Assembly (NCBI GenBank): GCA_000733415.1
Contig: KL662191.1
Span: 87,243-151,242, forward strand
From: [Leptolyngbya] sp. JSC-1
GTDB taxonomy: Bacteria; Cyanobacteriota; Cyanobacteriia; Elainellales; Elainellaceae
DNA: 64,000 bases
Direction: 5' to 3'
Part shown: positions 19,027 through 27,380 of the stretch, one piece after another
How positions within the stretch are numbered: the first letter of the stretch is position 1
Layout of the letters: every line of letters begins with the position of its first letter
Translations under genes and position numbers: made by a program
The notes under the pieces: generated by a model
Told to the model about the DNA's origin: nothing
The model's database searches: none
Seen by the model: the letters and a program-made list of their open reading frames with translations, nothing else

Positions 19027-19033
19027 ATTTTAA

Positions 19034-19054
19034 GTTTTGAATTTTGAGTTTTGA
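19034..19054. repeat. heptamer repeat upstream of arsS
   Basis: GTTTTGA, ATTTTGA and GTTTTGA in tandem end six bases before the arsS ATG, so the usual ribosome-site window is occupied by repeat sequence. This is a short tandemly repeated repetitive (STRR) type. The complementary heptamer ACTCAAA recurs at 41649. Confidence 0.75.
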
Positions 19055-19059
19055 ATTTC

Positions 19060-20181
19060 ATGGTTGAAGCGTTCTCCCCCCCCGAATTGGATCTTGACAG
19101 CACCGCAGCGGGTCCTAAACCGACTACTTCGCTGATGCGTCGTCGATTGCCGTTGGCCTCTCCCCAGTATCAGATGCAGAGGCTGGTCGAATTGGATCTG
19201 TCTCATACGGCGTCTCAAGGCAATTTTTCAGTTCAGATGGCTCAGCAGGGATGGTCAACCTTGCAGCCTGCACAGTTGGAAATTTTTCAAATCAACATCG
19301 GCAAACTGTGCAACATGACCTGCCGCCACTGCCATGTGGATGCTGGACCGGATCGCCGCGAAATGATGGATCGCGAGACCGTGGACGCCTGTCTGCAAGC
19401 GTTGGACCAAACCACGGCTCACACAGTAGATATTACCGGCGGCGCTCCAGAGCTAAACCCCCATTTTCGCTACTTGGTGGATCAATGTGTAGCGCGGGGT
19501 AAGCATGTGATCGATCGCTGTAATTTAACGGTGCTGTTGCTGCCGCCGTTTCAAGACTTACCAGAGTGGCTGGCAGAACGAGGCGTGGAAGTGGTTTGCT
19601 CGTTGCCTCACTACCGCAAGTTTAATACCGACAGCCAGCGCGGTGACGGCACGTTTGAAAAATCGATCGAAGCCCTCCAGCGACTAAATGCAGCCGGTTA
19701 CGGTCAGGGTGATCCACAACGCCAGTTGACCTTGATGTCCAATCCGGTGGGGGCGTTTTTGGCCAGTGGTCAGGCCAAGATGGAGCAGGAGTGGAAAGCT
19801 GGATTGCAAAAGAACCACGGCATCCAGTTTGATCGGTTGATTACCCTCAACAACATGCCAATTTCGCGGTACTTGGAATGGCTAGAGCAGTCGGGCAATT
19901 TACAGCGCTATATGGAATTACTGGTCAGCCGTTTTAATCCAGCAACGATTGATGGGTTAATGTGTCGCAACACGCTATCGGTTTCCTGGGACGGACGCCT
20001 GTTTGACTGTGATTTCAACCAAATGCTGGATCTAGAAATTCGAGATCCTGCCGGCAAACCGATCCATATCCGTGACTTTAACCCCGCCCAACTCGCCCAA
20101 CGGCAGATCATCACAGGGCGTCACTGCTTTGGCTGCACAGCAGGAGCAGGCAGCTCTTGTGGAGGTGCGATTGAACCATGA
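19060..20181 (+). CDS. arsS: radical SAM arsenosugar biosynthesis enzyme ArsS
   Basis: 373 residues. The radical SAM cluster motif CNMTCRHC (Cys84, 88, 91) opens the core, followed by DITGGAPELNPHF. The C-terminal segment has the accessory-cluster cysteines in HCFGCTAGAGSSCGG. This layout matches ArsS, which joins the deoxyadenosyl group to dimethylarsinous acid, the committed step to arsenosugars. ArsM, which supplies methylated arsenic, is not in this window. The ATG at 19060 is chosen; a TTG three codons earlier is less likely. It ends near an inverted repeat and is convergent with the DUF4278 gene. Confidence 0.93.
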   Translation: MVEAFSPPELDLDSTAAGPKPTTSLMRRRLPLASPQYQMQRLVELDLSHTASQGNFSVQMAQQGWSTLQPAQLEIFQINIGKLCNMTCRHCHVDAGPDRREMMDRETVDACLQALDQTTAHTVDITGGAPELNPHFRYLVDQCVARGKHVIDRCNLTVLLLPPFQDLPEWLAERGVEVVCSLPHYRKFNTDSQRGDGTFEKSIEALQRLNAAGYGQGDPQRQLTLMSNPVGAFLASGQAKMEQEWKAGLQKNHGIQFDRLITLNNMPISRYLEWLEQSGNLQRYMELLVSRFNPATIDGLMCRNTLSVSWDGRLFDCDFNQMLDLEIRDPAGKPIHIRDFNPAQLAQRQIITGRHCFGCTAGAGSSCGGAIEP

Positions 20182-20202
20182 TGCCTGCGCTACAAAATCA
20201 CT

Positions 20203-20234
20203 AAAACTACTCCAAAACTACTCCAAAACTACTG
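20203..20234. repeat. 11-bp tandem repeat, three copies
   Basis: AAAACTACTCC twice, followed by a third partial AAAACTACTG, in the arsS 3' region. Confidence 0.8.
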
Positions 20235-20262
20235 AATTCACTGTTTAACACCAAAGCAGCAA

Positions 20263-20313
20263 CACCAATCTGGAGTCACAGAATGCAATGACCCTGCAGA
20301 CTCCAGATCGGTG
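20263..20313. terminator. inverted repeat between convergent genes, possible terminator
   Basis: CACCAATCTGGAGTC (20263-20277) pairs with GACTCCAGATCGGTG (20299-20313), 14 of 15, with a 21-base loop. There is no T-run, so factor-independent termination is doubtful. Its place between arsS and the convergent DUF4278 gene suggests a bidirectional transcript end. Confidence 0.5.
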
Positions 20314-20356
20314 TATTTAGCTGTGCCAGAACCAATTAGCCGGATGCCTAATCGAT

Positions 20357-20803
20357 TCAACCCGCTTGCTGCATCTCATTTTGCAGCAGGTTCAGCAGTT
20401 TATAGTCGCCTCGAGCTTTAGCGGCTTCAATTCGTTGCTGCAATCGACGACGGATATGCATTTGATGGGTCTGCTCATATTCTGCAAACTGAGCTTTGCT
20501 GGTCTGCCATCTAGGATTGGTGGAAGCCATAGCCCGTTTAGCCGAAGCTTGAGACAGAGATGTCACTGGAGATGTCACTAGGCGAGCGACCGGACGAGGT
20601 GCAGGCATGGTTTGACCTGTTTCAGTCGTGCGATAGGTCGCGCCTCGATAAGTGAGAGTATGAACCGGCTGAGGTACCGGAATATGGCGAGGATAACTAA
20701 ACGAAAAAGCTTGCCCCCGATAGGTGCCTTGAATTGGGCTATCCACCATATCCACAGGTTGGGGTTCGCGATTATAATGTGCTCCACGATAGGTAAGCTG
20801 CAT
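20357..20803 (-). CDS. DUF4278 domain protein
   Basis: 148 residues. Three copies of the tyrosine-arginine-glycine motif that defines DUF4278 are visible: LTYRGAHYN (3-11), GTYRGQAF (26-33) and LTYRGATYRT (49-58). The second half is a charged helical segment (HQMHIRRRLQQRIEAAKARGDYKLL). The family is a small cyanobacterial one of unknown role. The start at 20803 directly gives the first motif. No membrane segment or signal. Confidence 0.85.
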   Translation of the reverse strand: MQLTYRGAHYNREPQPVDMVDSPIQGTYRGQAFSFSYPRHIPVPQPVHTLTYRGATYRTTETGQTMPAPRPVARLVTSPVTSLSQASAKRAMASTNPRWQTSKAQFAEYEQTHQMHIRRRLQQRIEAAKARGDYKLLNLLQNEMQQAG

Positions 20804-21227
20804 ATTAACTCCCGGAATGCGTCATTCAATCAGGTGTAGAGAGGCGCGTTCCTTCAGGAATAACTCCTTACTTCCGTCCCCACCCTAAACATGGCGGGCA
20901 GAGATGAACGAAATATCTTTTATTTCTGTATCTTATTTTACTATTTTGCCAACGAAAAGACAATTTCACTAAATGTAACCCAAGGCTAATCTTCATGGAA
21001 CTACGGGTCTGCCTAAAGAATGATTAAGGATTTGGAGTGTTAAGGGTTTGGCAGCAATGTTGAACACACATTTCCCTAGCCTCAGAGCGCTGAAAACTAA
21101 AGATTGTTGAAAAACTATGCCCGGTCGTCGCATTTCACTAGAAGATGGTATTCACTAGAAATCCGTGTAAGCCTTATAAACAAACGCTTATGCTTACGAT
21201 CCCTTTAGAAATAATTAAGAGCGCTTT
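20804..21227. other. divergent regulatory region
   Basis: 424 bp between the divergent DUF4278 and TRAP binding-protein genes. It should hold both promoters. I see no tandem repeat, strong hairpin or recognisable operator. Confidence 0.5.
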
Positions 21228-22364
21228 ATGGAACGTCGTAAATTGTTAACTGCGTTAGCTCAAGGGGGAATTGCCGCCACAACCGTCGGTGTTGTTAGCA
21301 GCTGCAACAGCTCCACACCAACAGCTTCAAGCGGCACGGCTACGTCCGATGCTTCACTGCCCACCGTTGAGTGGCAAATGGCGACAAGCTGGCCGGTTTC
21401 CCTCGATACGTTGTTTGGTGGAGCCAAGCTGTTTGCCGATCGGGTAGCAGCAATGACGGGTGGTCGGTTCAAGATTACGGCACGGGCAGCGGGTGAGCTG
21501 GCTCCGGGGCTGGAAGTACTAGATGTCGTTTCTCAAGGCGCTGTGCCCTGCGGCCACTCGGCCTCCTACTACTATGTAGGCAAGAGTGCGGTGATGGGCT
21601 TTGGCTCTAGCTTGCCCTTTGGCTTTAATGCCCAGCAGCAAAATGCCTGGCTGTATGAGGGTGGCGGCTTGAAACGACTGCAAGAAATCTATGCCAGTAA
21701 ATTCAATGTAATTCAGTTCCCAGCGGGCAACACGGGTGCTCAGATGGGCGGTTGGTTTCGCAAAGAAATTGCCCAACTCAGCGATCTGCAAGGGTTAAAA
21801 ATGCGGATTCCGGGTCTGGGTGGACAGGTAATGGGCAAGCTAGGCGTGACGGTGCAGACCTTGCCGGGTGGCGAAATTTTTCAGGCCCTACAAACCGGAG
21901 CCATTGATGCGGCAGAGTGGGTCGGCCCCTATGACGATGAAAAGCTGGGATTGAACAAAGTAGCGCAATTCTACTACTATCCCGGCTGGTGGGAACCGGG
22001 CACCACTCTGGAAGTGCAGATCAACCTAAACGAATGGAAAAAGCTGCCGCCTCAGTATCAGGCTGCAATTGAAACGGCGGCCCACGAAGCCAATATGATT
22101 ACCCTGTCGCGCTATGAGTCCCAGAACAACGAAGCGCTCCAGCGTTTGATCCAGGGTGGGGTGCAGTTGCGCCGCTACAGCGATGAGATCATGACCGCTG
22201 CTGAACAAGCTTCGTTTGCTCTCTACGATGAATTTGCGGCCAAAGATGCTGATTTCAAATCCGTATTTGACGAGTGGAAACAGTTCCGCAACCGGGTTTA
22301 CGCCTGGAATAAACTCAACGAAGGCAACTTCGAGCAGTTTACCTATTCTCAGTTAAAGACCTAG
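21228..22364 (+). CDS. TRAP transporter solute-binding protein (DctP type)
   Basis: 378 residues. The N-terminus MERRKLLTALAQGG carries a twin-arginine signal, and a Ser-Ser-Cys at 25-27 could be a lipobox. The mature part is a DctP-family binding domain: WPVSLDTLFGGAKLFADRV, the GNTGAQMGGWF strand, a LSDLQGLKMRIPG hinge and the LPGGEIFQALQTGAIDAAEW signature. It resembles the subgroup that binds alpha-keto acids. The membrane subunits DctQ and DctM are not next to it, so they must be elsewhere or the protein serves a shared permease. Ligand not determinable here. Confidence 0.92.
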   Translation: MERRKLLTALAQGGIAATTVGVVSSCNSSTPTASSGTATSDASLPTVEWQMATSWPVSLDTLFGGAKLFADRVAAMTGGRFKITARAAGELAPGLEVLDVVSQGAVPCGHSASYYYVGKSAVMGFGSSLPFGFNAQQQNAWLYEGGGLKRLQEIYASKFNVIQFPAGNTGAQMGGWFRKEIAQLSDLQGLKMRIPGLGGQVMGKLGVTVQTLPGGEIFQALQTGAIDAAEWVGPYDDEKLGLNKVAQFYYYPGWWEPGTTLEVQINLNEWKKLPPQYQAAIETAAHEANMITLSRYESQNNEALQRLIQGGVQLRRYSDEIMTAAEQASFALYDEFAAKDADFKSVFDEWKQFRNRVYAWNKLNEGNFEQFTYSQLKT

Positions 22365-22473
22365 ACGAGAAGAAACAGCTCAGCCAAACCGGAGTGCAGT
22401 TAGCGTTGGATCAGCAGGCATCAGGTAACGGGTTGACTGCCGAATCAGATGCCTGCCAAGCCATGATTGAGCC

Positions 22474-22517
22474 ATTACCAAAGCAATTACCAAAGCAATT
22501 ACCAAAGCAATTACCAA
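22474..22517. repeat. 12-bp tandem repeat, 3.7 copies
   Basis: ATTACCAAAGCA three times in perfect register, then ATTACCAA. It sits between the convergent TRAP binding-protein gene and the unknown three-gene operon. Confidence 0.9.
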
Positions 22518-22550
22518 TCAGCCTACCAACAAGCCTAGCGATCAATCGGT

Positions 22551-23156
22551 TCAACTAGGGTCAATTTGAATGCGGGCGCGTTCCTCAATGCGGTAAACAA
22601 TGCCTTGGGTGGGCTGCACTTCGACCCAATCGGGCACAAAGCCGTTGCAGTCAAAGCTAATCGAAATTGGATCGAGGGGGCAACGGAGAGTGGCTGGATC
22701 GGGATAGGCTACGACAATTTCACCCCGATATCCACTGTAGGTTTCAGTGACGCGGTAGATGCCGGGGCGCAGCAAGGTGGCGGCAAACCTATCTTCGGCA
22801 TTGAGTTCGCGACTGTCGAACTCGTGGCTATCGCAACCCTCACTGCGGCGCAGCACCACCGAATAGCCGCCTACACCCCGTGAGACATGAAACACGGCAT
22901 AACCCGCTACATTGATGCTAAACTCGCTCATCTCACGGGCATTCAGGGCTGCCAAATCAATGTTCACCTGCGTTGCCGTTGAGCATTCATCAACGGTCAG
23001 CACCAGTTTGGCCACGGCTTGGCCGTCCCGCAACACAGTGCCTTGATATTCACCCGGTTGATCAAATCGATGCACAACCATTCCCAACATCGACAAAGCA
23101 CCACTATCAATGCTGGTCCCTGTAAATAATCGCTGATTGATTATGGCTTTCATCAT
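22551..23156 (-). CDS. unknown protein, third gene of a three-gene operon
   Basis: 201 residues, no signal peptide or membrane helix. It looks beta-rich, with alternating hydrophobic strands (GEYQGTVLRDG, VAKLVLTVDE, GGYSVVLRRSEG, GIYRVTETYSGYRGEIVV), suggesting one or two beta-sandwich domains. I do not recognise a family. It starts at ATG 23156 in a TAATG overlap with the stop of the previous gene, so translation is coupled. Its last codons lie close to the tandem repeat at 22474. A role as accessory or carrier to the two lipid-binding-like proteins upstream is only inference. Confidence 0.72.
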   Translation of the reverse strand: MMKAIINQRLFTGTSIDSGALSMLGMVVHRFDQPGEYQGTVLRDGQAVAKLVLTVDECSTATQVNIDLAALNAREMSEFSINVAGYAVFHVSRGVGGYSVVLRRSEGCDSHEFDSRELNAEDRFAATLLRPGIYRVTETYSGYRGEIVVAYPDPATLRCPLDPISISFDCNGFVPDWVEVQPTQGIVYRIEERARIQIDPS

Positions 23157-24100
23157 TACGCTCCTACATTCGCTGACAAAATCATCTCTACATCGTTCAC
23201 TTTTACGGCAAAGTCGCGGACCGGGATCTTGACTGGGATCAGCGTCAGGGCACCCGTAGGCGGTGAGATTAGCTGTTCGCTCAGGATAGGCAGCGGGTCT
23301 TCAAATTCATGCAGTGGATATTGGTTGGCAAAATAGTCAGCAATAAACTGGGCAATCGCGTTTAGTAAACCGAGGCTAACGCCGAGCAAATTCGATAGCC
23401 ACTCGCCAATATCGTCAGGTAAATCCAGAATGGCGCGAACTAGGTCAATAATCGGTCCCAAAATTGCCAGAATCAAATCCTTCGCCCAGCCCGGTAACGG
23501 TCCCAGCAAACTGTTCAAGGCGGCTTTCACGGCATTTTCCAACAGATCGCCAACCGTATCGGCAAGATCGAGCGGATCCAGATCGAGCGTGATCGGATCG
23601 ATAAAAATCTGCCATTTGTTCGGAATCGCCGGGTCTCGCTCTTCCGCCTCTAGGTCTGACATGCTAGGGGTACGAGCCGGATCGACGCGATACTTTGTCA
23701 ATAGCCGCGCCGTTGCCGACACTTCCGAGGTAATGCCACTCAGGGGCAGAGTAATGCCGATATCAGGATTGGCACTAAAAATACAGAGGCGAGGTGCTCG
23801 CAACAAACAGCCCCCGAAGGGATTGGGAATAATGCAAAATCCGCCAATGCAAATCTCGGGAATATCAAAGCCAATTCCCGCTTCTAACGTGTCCCACTTG
23901 ATGTCGAGTTCGCTAATACTAACGCTGTTGTTGTCCCGCAGGTCAACCATACCGCCTTCTAGATGGGCCGCAACCGCATAGCTGGCCGTAAATCCACCAA
24001 AATTGGCGCTGTCGCTTCTAGCAAAGCTGAAGTTGTCGCGCACGATTGTGAAAAGCTGACGAAATGTATTCTCTGACGCTGCAATCGTTAAATCACTCAT
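23156..24100 (-). CDS. unknown TULIP-like protein, second gene of operon
   Basis: 314 residues, no signal peptide. Layout: N-terminal amphipathic helix (TFRQLFTIVRDNF), a long beta region to about 175 with an unusual Cys-Gly-rich IPEICIGGFCIIPNPFGGC segment, then a strongly amphipathic helical region about 185-275 (DLADTVGDLLENAVKAALN and a LPGWAKDLILAILGPI stretch), and a last strand region. Helix, sheet and helix with a hydrophobic face is what TULIP lipid-binding domains (BPI, P47/OrfX) show. This is shape-based inference, not a family hit. It shares the EDPLP(V/I)L motif with the first gene. Start overlaps that gene's stop by ATGA. Confidence 0.72.
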   Translation of the reverse strand: MSDLTIAASENTFRQLFTIVRDNFSFARSDSANFGGFTASYAVAAHLEGGMVDLRDNNSVSISELDIKWDTLEAGIGFDIPEICIGGFCIIPNPFGGCLLRAPRLCIFSANPDIGITLPLSGITSEVSATARLLTKYRVDPARTPSMSDLEAEERDPAIPNKWQIFIDPITLDLDPLDLADTVGDLLENAVKAALNSLLGPLPGWAKDLILAILGPIIDLVRAILDLPDDIGEWLSNLLGVSLGLLNAIAQFIADYFANQYPLHEFEDPLPILSEQLISPPTGALTLIPVKIPVRDFAVKVNDVEMILSANVGA

Positions 24101-24972
24101 GGCATCACCTGCAAATCTACAAATAGCTTGAGTTGGTCATCTTCGATCGCCGGATTATGGGGAATCGCTGGCGGTTTGGGCATGATCAGGGGCATGATGG
24201 TTCCGGGGAGATTGTTCAGTGTGGTCAGCAAATCCAGCACTAGTTCTTTCGCTGCTGTATTCACCCGCGGCAAAATCACCAACTGCAGCAGCAATTCCAA
24301 ATAGCATTCGATGTTGCGTTCCAATCCCTCTGGCTTGACATCGACAATCTCTAGAGCGTCTACCTTCGCCAGCAGGCGCTGCTCAGAGCCAGACAGCACA
24401 ACTTCCACATGCCCAACCACAAACAAATCCAGGCAGAAGCAGTTGAGTTTGCGGCTTGGCAGCACCACGACTGGATTCCGTTGCGCGGCCAAACTCGTTG
24501 TATTGGTTTGATCAGGACGGACTGCATCCAAAAAGTCTTTTTCGGGGCAGCCCAACCCACCGCAAACCGATGCCCGAATGGCAAACCGCTGTTCCTTTAG
24601 GGGGGTCTCTAGTTCAGGCGGCAGCTCAAACAATCGGCCTGGATGCAAATCTAGCTCTGCTTTGACGAGCTGAACGCAAAAATTCAACCCAACCTGTACG
24701 CCATAGCTAGTGCGGGCACCCAAAACCGGCAGCGGATCTTCGATCGTGAAGATGGGATTGGGGCGTCCGCCATTTTTCTTGTTGGCAAAAAACGAATCAT
24801 TAATAGAGGAGTCGAAATCAACCGGAACACACCAGAGGGCGCGATTAGAAGCCACCGCAGCTGTGGCGTAGTTGAACAACGAGGGACGTTTTCGCATGAT
24901 GTGTCGGACAACCCGGTTGACGCCTGCTTCATTGACTGAACCATAAAGGTCAGAATTATCTGTAAATGCCAT
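24097..24972 (-). CDS. unknown TULIP-like protein, first gene of operon
   Basis: 291 residues, first gene of the operon, with AGGAG five bases before ATG 24972. The N-terminal stretch GVNRVVRHIMRKRPSLFNYAT is a helix followed by alternating strands. Then come a motif FTIEDPLPVLG, a Cys-containing segment (VCGGLGC), a strand pair (LNCFCLDLFVVGHVEVVL) and a long amphipathic helix about 220-255. The overall order resembles that of the second gene, so the two may be distant paralogs. No signal peptide, so cytoplasmic or exported by a non-Sec route. I know of no characterised family that fits. Function not assigned. Confidence 0.72.
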   Translation of the reverse strand: MAFTDNSDLYGSVNEAGVNRVVRHIMRKRPSLFNYATAAVASNRALWCVPVDFDSSINDSFFANKKNGGRPNPIFTIEDPLPVLGARTSYGVQVGLNFCVQLVKAELDLHPGRLFELPPELETPLKEQRFAIRASVCGGLGCPEKDFLDAVRPDQTNTTSLAAQRNPVVVLPSRKLNCFCLDLFVVGHVEVVLSGSEQRLLAKVDALEIVDVKPEGLERNIECYLELLLQLVILPRVNTAAKELVLDLLTTLNNLPGTIMPLIMPKPPAIPHNPAIEDDQLKLFVDLQVMP

Positions 24973-25573
24973 AAATCTCCTTGCACAATTTGCGTGAACA
25001 GCAAGTTAGTCAGCAAACAGAAACGAAATCTCAAATGCATCATTCACCCATCTATTCACTGTGGGTTGCTAGTCATGCCTCAAGTAAGAACCACAAAGGA
25101 TTCCCCCTCCACCTCCGGCACCTCCCCTTGGCACAGAGAGGATGGATGGGGTCCGAATCTGTAGCCAAACTTTAGAGAATTGATACAGCCTTTTTCAGGC
25201 TAGTGAAGTACGAAAAACGGGATGCAGGGGCAGTGCCCCTGTGTGTGGGCGAAGCTCCCACACCCCCATACCTCACATGAGTGAAAAACGCTGTATGAGT
25301 TTTTAACTGGGTTGAATGATGTCTTGATGCTGAAATGCAAAATTGAAATTCAAGCGCGGTTGATGCATTGATTCAATATTATGTTGATAGGAAAATGATA
25401 GTCATAGCATAGTCATAACAACGTGCAGCGATTTACCGTAACTCAATGCATTTCCTGACTGGTGTATTCACTTTAAGCAACTTGATCAATAGCCGGCATT
25501 ACCCAGATGGGTACTTATCCATCTCGTTGGAAAGTAAACATGGGGCAACATTAAAAACTTATAAATCTGCTTC
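24973..25573. other. non-coding stretch with hairpin element copy 2
   Basis: About 600 bp. It has the operon promoter side (24973 onward) and copy 2 of the dispersed element (25183-25296). Frames of 62-64 codons here look random. Nothing else recognised. Confidence 0.5.
25183..25296. repeat. hairpin-rich dispersed element, copy 2
   Basis: 114 bp. Terminal inverted repeats are clear: left ATACAGCCTTTTTCA, right reading inward ATACAGCGTTTTTCA, one mismatch in 15. Inside are the stem CAGGGGC-AGT-GCCCCTG and a second stem GTGTGGG/CCCACAC around a CGAAGCT loop. The first stem is identical to copy 1, while the second differs yet still pairs. No target-site duplication is obvious. Confidence 0.8.
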
Positions 25574-27175
25574 CTATTGCTTCGCCAGCCACAGACGGTT
25601 TTCTACTTCGGTTGGGTCTGCCCGATCTTCGTAAGCCACACTCAGCTTGTAGCCGCGCCGCGTCAGGATTTTTTGTAGTTGCTCCGATGGATTGAGCAGA
25701 TAAACCGGATCATAATCCGGCGCGATTTTCAGTTTTCTTGGTTCGGTGACCACTAATTGCAGCTTCACGTCTGGCTCTAGCCACGCACTAAAGGCCAGCG
25801 TGTCCGTCACTGGACCATCGCTAACTACAAGCGGGTTTGCTGCCTGATTGATCAGCTCAGCAACCGGGGGATAGTAGCTGCTGCGGGGTACACTTTTATT
25901 CCACCAAACGACGGCTTGGGAACTGGCCATACAGGCCGCCAATCCTCCGGCCACTAACACCACCATAAACCCGCGCCAAAGCTGCTGCCGCCAAGTTTTT
26001 GCCCACACCGCCTGCGTCGCAAATACATAGGCATAGGCGATCTGAATCCCCAGGAAGCAAGGAAACAGATAGCGAATTCGCAGCGAACGCCGCCCGCCCA
26101 AAATCAAATCTGGTACAGCTAACACCGTAAACGTAACGCCAATCAACAGCAGCACAAACAGCCAAGCTCGCTTGGGCGCAGAACGATAAAATACATAAAG
26201 CGCAATCAGCGTGATGATGACTAGGAAAATATTCGCTCCACCCAACTCACGACTCAAAAACGCCAAATTGAGATTAAGAAACCAACGATCGAAAATATAG
26301 CTGGAAGAATAACCATCGTTGAGGGAAATTGTAGACTGTTGGACCTTTTGCCAATTGCGGACCAGAATCAGCAGCCACGGCACTAGACTGAGACTACCAG
26401 CCCCAGCTGCAATTAAATAGGTTCGTTTCATCGGCCATTGCTCGGTCAAGAAAACATATAAACCTTGAGCCATCACAACTAGGCCAAACAAAAGCTGGGT
26501 ATACAGTCCGGCAGCTACCGTGAGGCCATAGGCAATCCAATTTCGGCGGATGTTTGTTCGCAGCGTTCGCAGCAGCACCGCACTCGACAGTAAAACCAGC
26601 ACCGACAACAGACTATAGGGTCGGGCTTCTTGAGCATAGAGCACATGCACCGGCGTCACGGCTACCAACCCCATGGCAATCCAGCCGACGATAGGCGCAC
26701 CAAATAGTTCGCAGCAGAGCCAGTAGAGGCAGGGCAACACCAGCACACTAAACAGCGCTGTCAGAAACCGCATCGCAGCCACCGAATGACCAACTAGTCC
26801 AACCCAAGCCCGCGCCAGCAAAAAATACAGCGGCGTGTGTTCAGCGGTTCCTGTGAGGGCGTTCCAAGTGTCATCCCAGCCCCTTTCTGGACTGAGCTGC
26901 TGAAACTGGTGGAGTTGGGCCGCCGTAATCACATCGCCAGTAAACAGCGTCTCAATCAGTTCGGTTTTGGTATAGCCCAGTGTCCGCAGGGATGAGTTGG
27001 TTTCGTCGATCCAGTAGACCTTTTTATCGAGGTTATAGAAGCGAAAGAACACGCCCAGTGCGATTAACACCATCACGCTGTACTTGAGCCAGCGCGGTAG
27101 CGAGCGTCGTTTTTCCCGGTCTAGGTTTTCTGGCTCTAACGGTGCGTCTGCCCCCAGTCCAACCTCACTGTTCAT
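25574..27175 (-). CDS. polytopic membrane glycosyltransferase (GT39-like)
   Basis: 533 residues from ATG 27175, with many predicted membrane helices. The first periplasmic loop has WIDETNSSLRTLGY, with the Asp-Glu pair expected of the catalytic acid in GT-C enzymes. A later LYAQEARPYSLL motif is shared with dolichyl-phosphate-mannose and ArnT-type transferases. It likely moves a lipid-linked sugar to an acceptor on the outer face of the plasma membrane. Donor and acceptor are unknown. An ATG at 27238 would add 21 residues, but that part reads like leader sequence. It is divergent from the next membrane-protein gene, which may act with it. Confidence 0.82.
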   Translation of the reverse strand: MNSEVGLGADAPLEPENLDREKRRSLPRWLKYSVMVLIALGVFFRFYNLDKKVYWIDETNSSLRTLGYTKTELIETLFTGDVITAAQLHQFQQLSPERGWDDTWNALTGTAEHTPLYFLLARAWVGLVGHSVAAMRFLTALFSVLVLPCLYWLCCELFGAPIVGWIAMGLVAVTPVHVLYAQEARPYSLLSVLVLLSSAVLLRTLRTNIRRNWIAYGLTVAAGLYTQLLFGLVVMAQGLYVFLTEQWPMKRTYLIAAGAGSLSLVPWLLILVRNWQKVQQSTISLNDGYSSSYIFDRWFLNLNLAFLSRELGGANIFLVIITLIALYVFYRSAPKRAWLFVLLLIGVTFTVLAVPDLILGGRRSLRIRYLFPCFLGIQIAYAYVFATQAVWAKTWRQQLWRGFMVVLVAGGLAACMASSQAVVWWNKSVPRSSYYPPVAELINQAANPLVVSDGPVTDTLAFSAWLEPDVKLQLVVTEPRKLKIAPDYDPVYLLNPSEQLQKILTRRGYKLSVAYEDRADPTEVENRLWLAKQ

Positions 27176-27380
27176 ACCGCCAAACTCGTTTAAGACGATC
27201 GGATAAAGTCCACAAAAGTTTACAGGATTAAGGGACATTTTGCCTGCCAAGTTTTAAGTTTTGTGGCTTACAGCGGTTGAGATTTAATCGTTTGACCGGC
27301 AACCCTTTTACAATTCAGAGCTTACAATTTCTGCCTATTCCTTAGCCTTTCACTTAGCCCTGAATCAGCCTCCTTAGACG

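Noticed and set aside
22474..22517. Possible CRISPR-like array
   Set aside because: The repeats are directly adjacent 12-mers without spacers, so they are tandem repeats. No array with spacers was seen anywhere.
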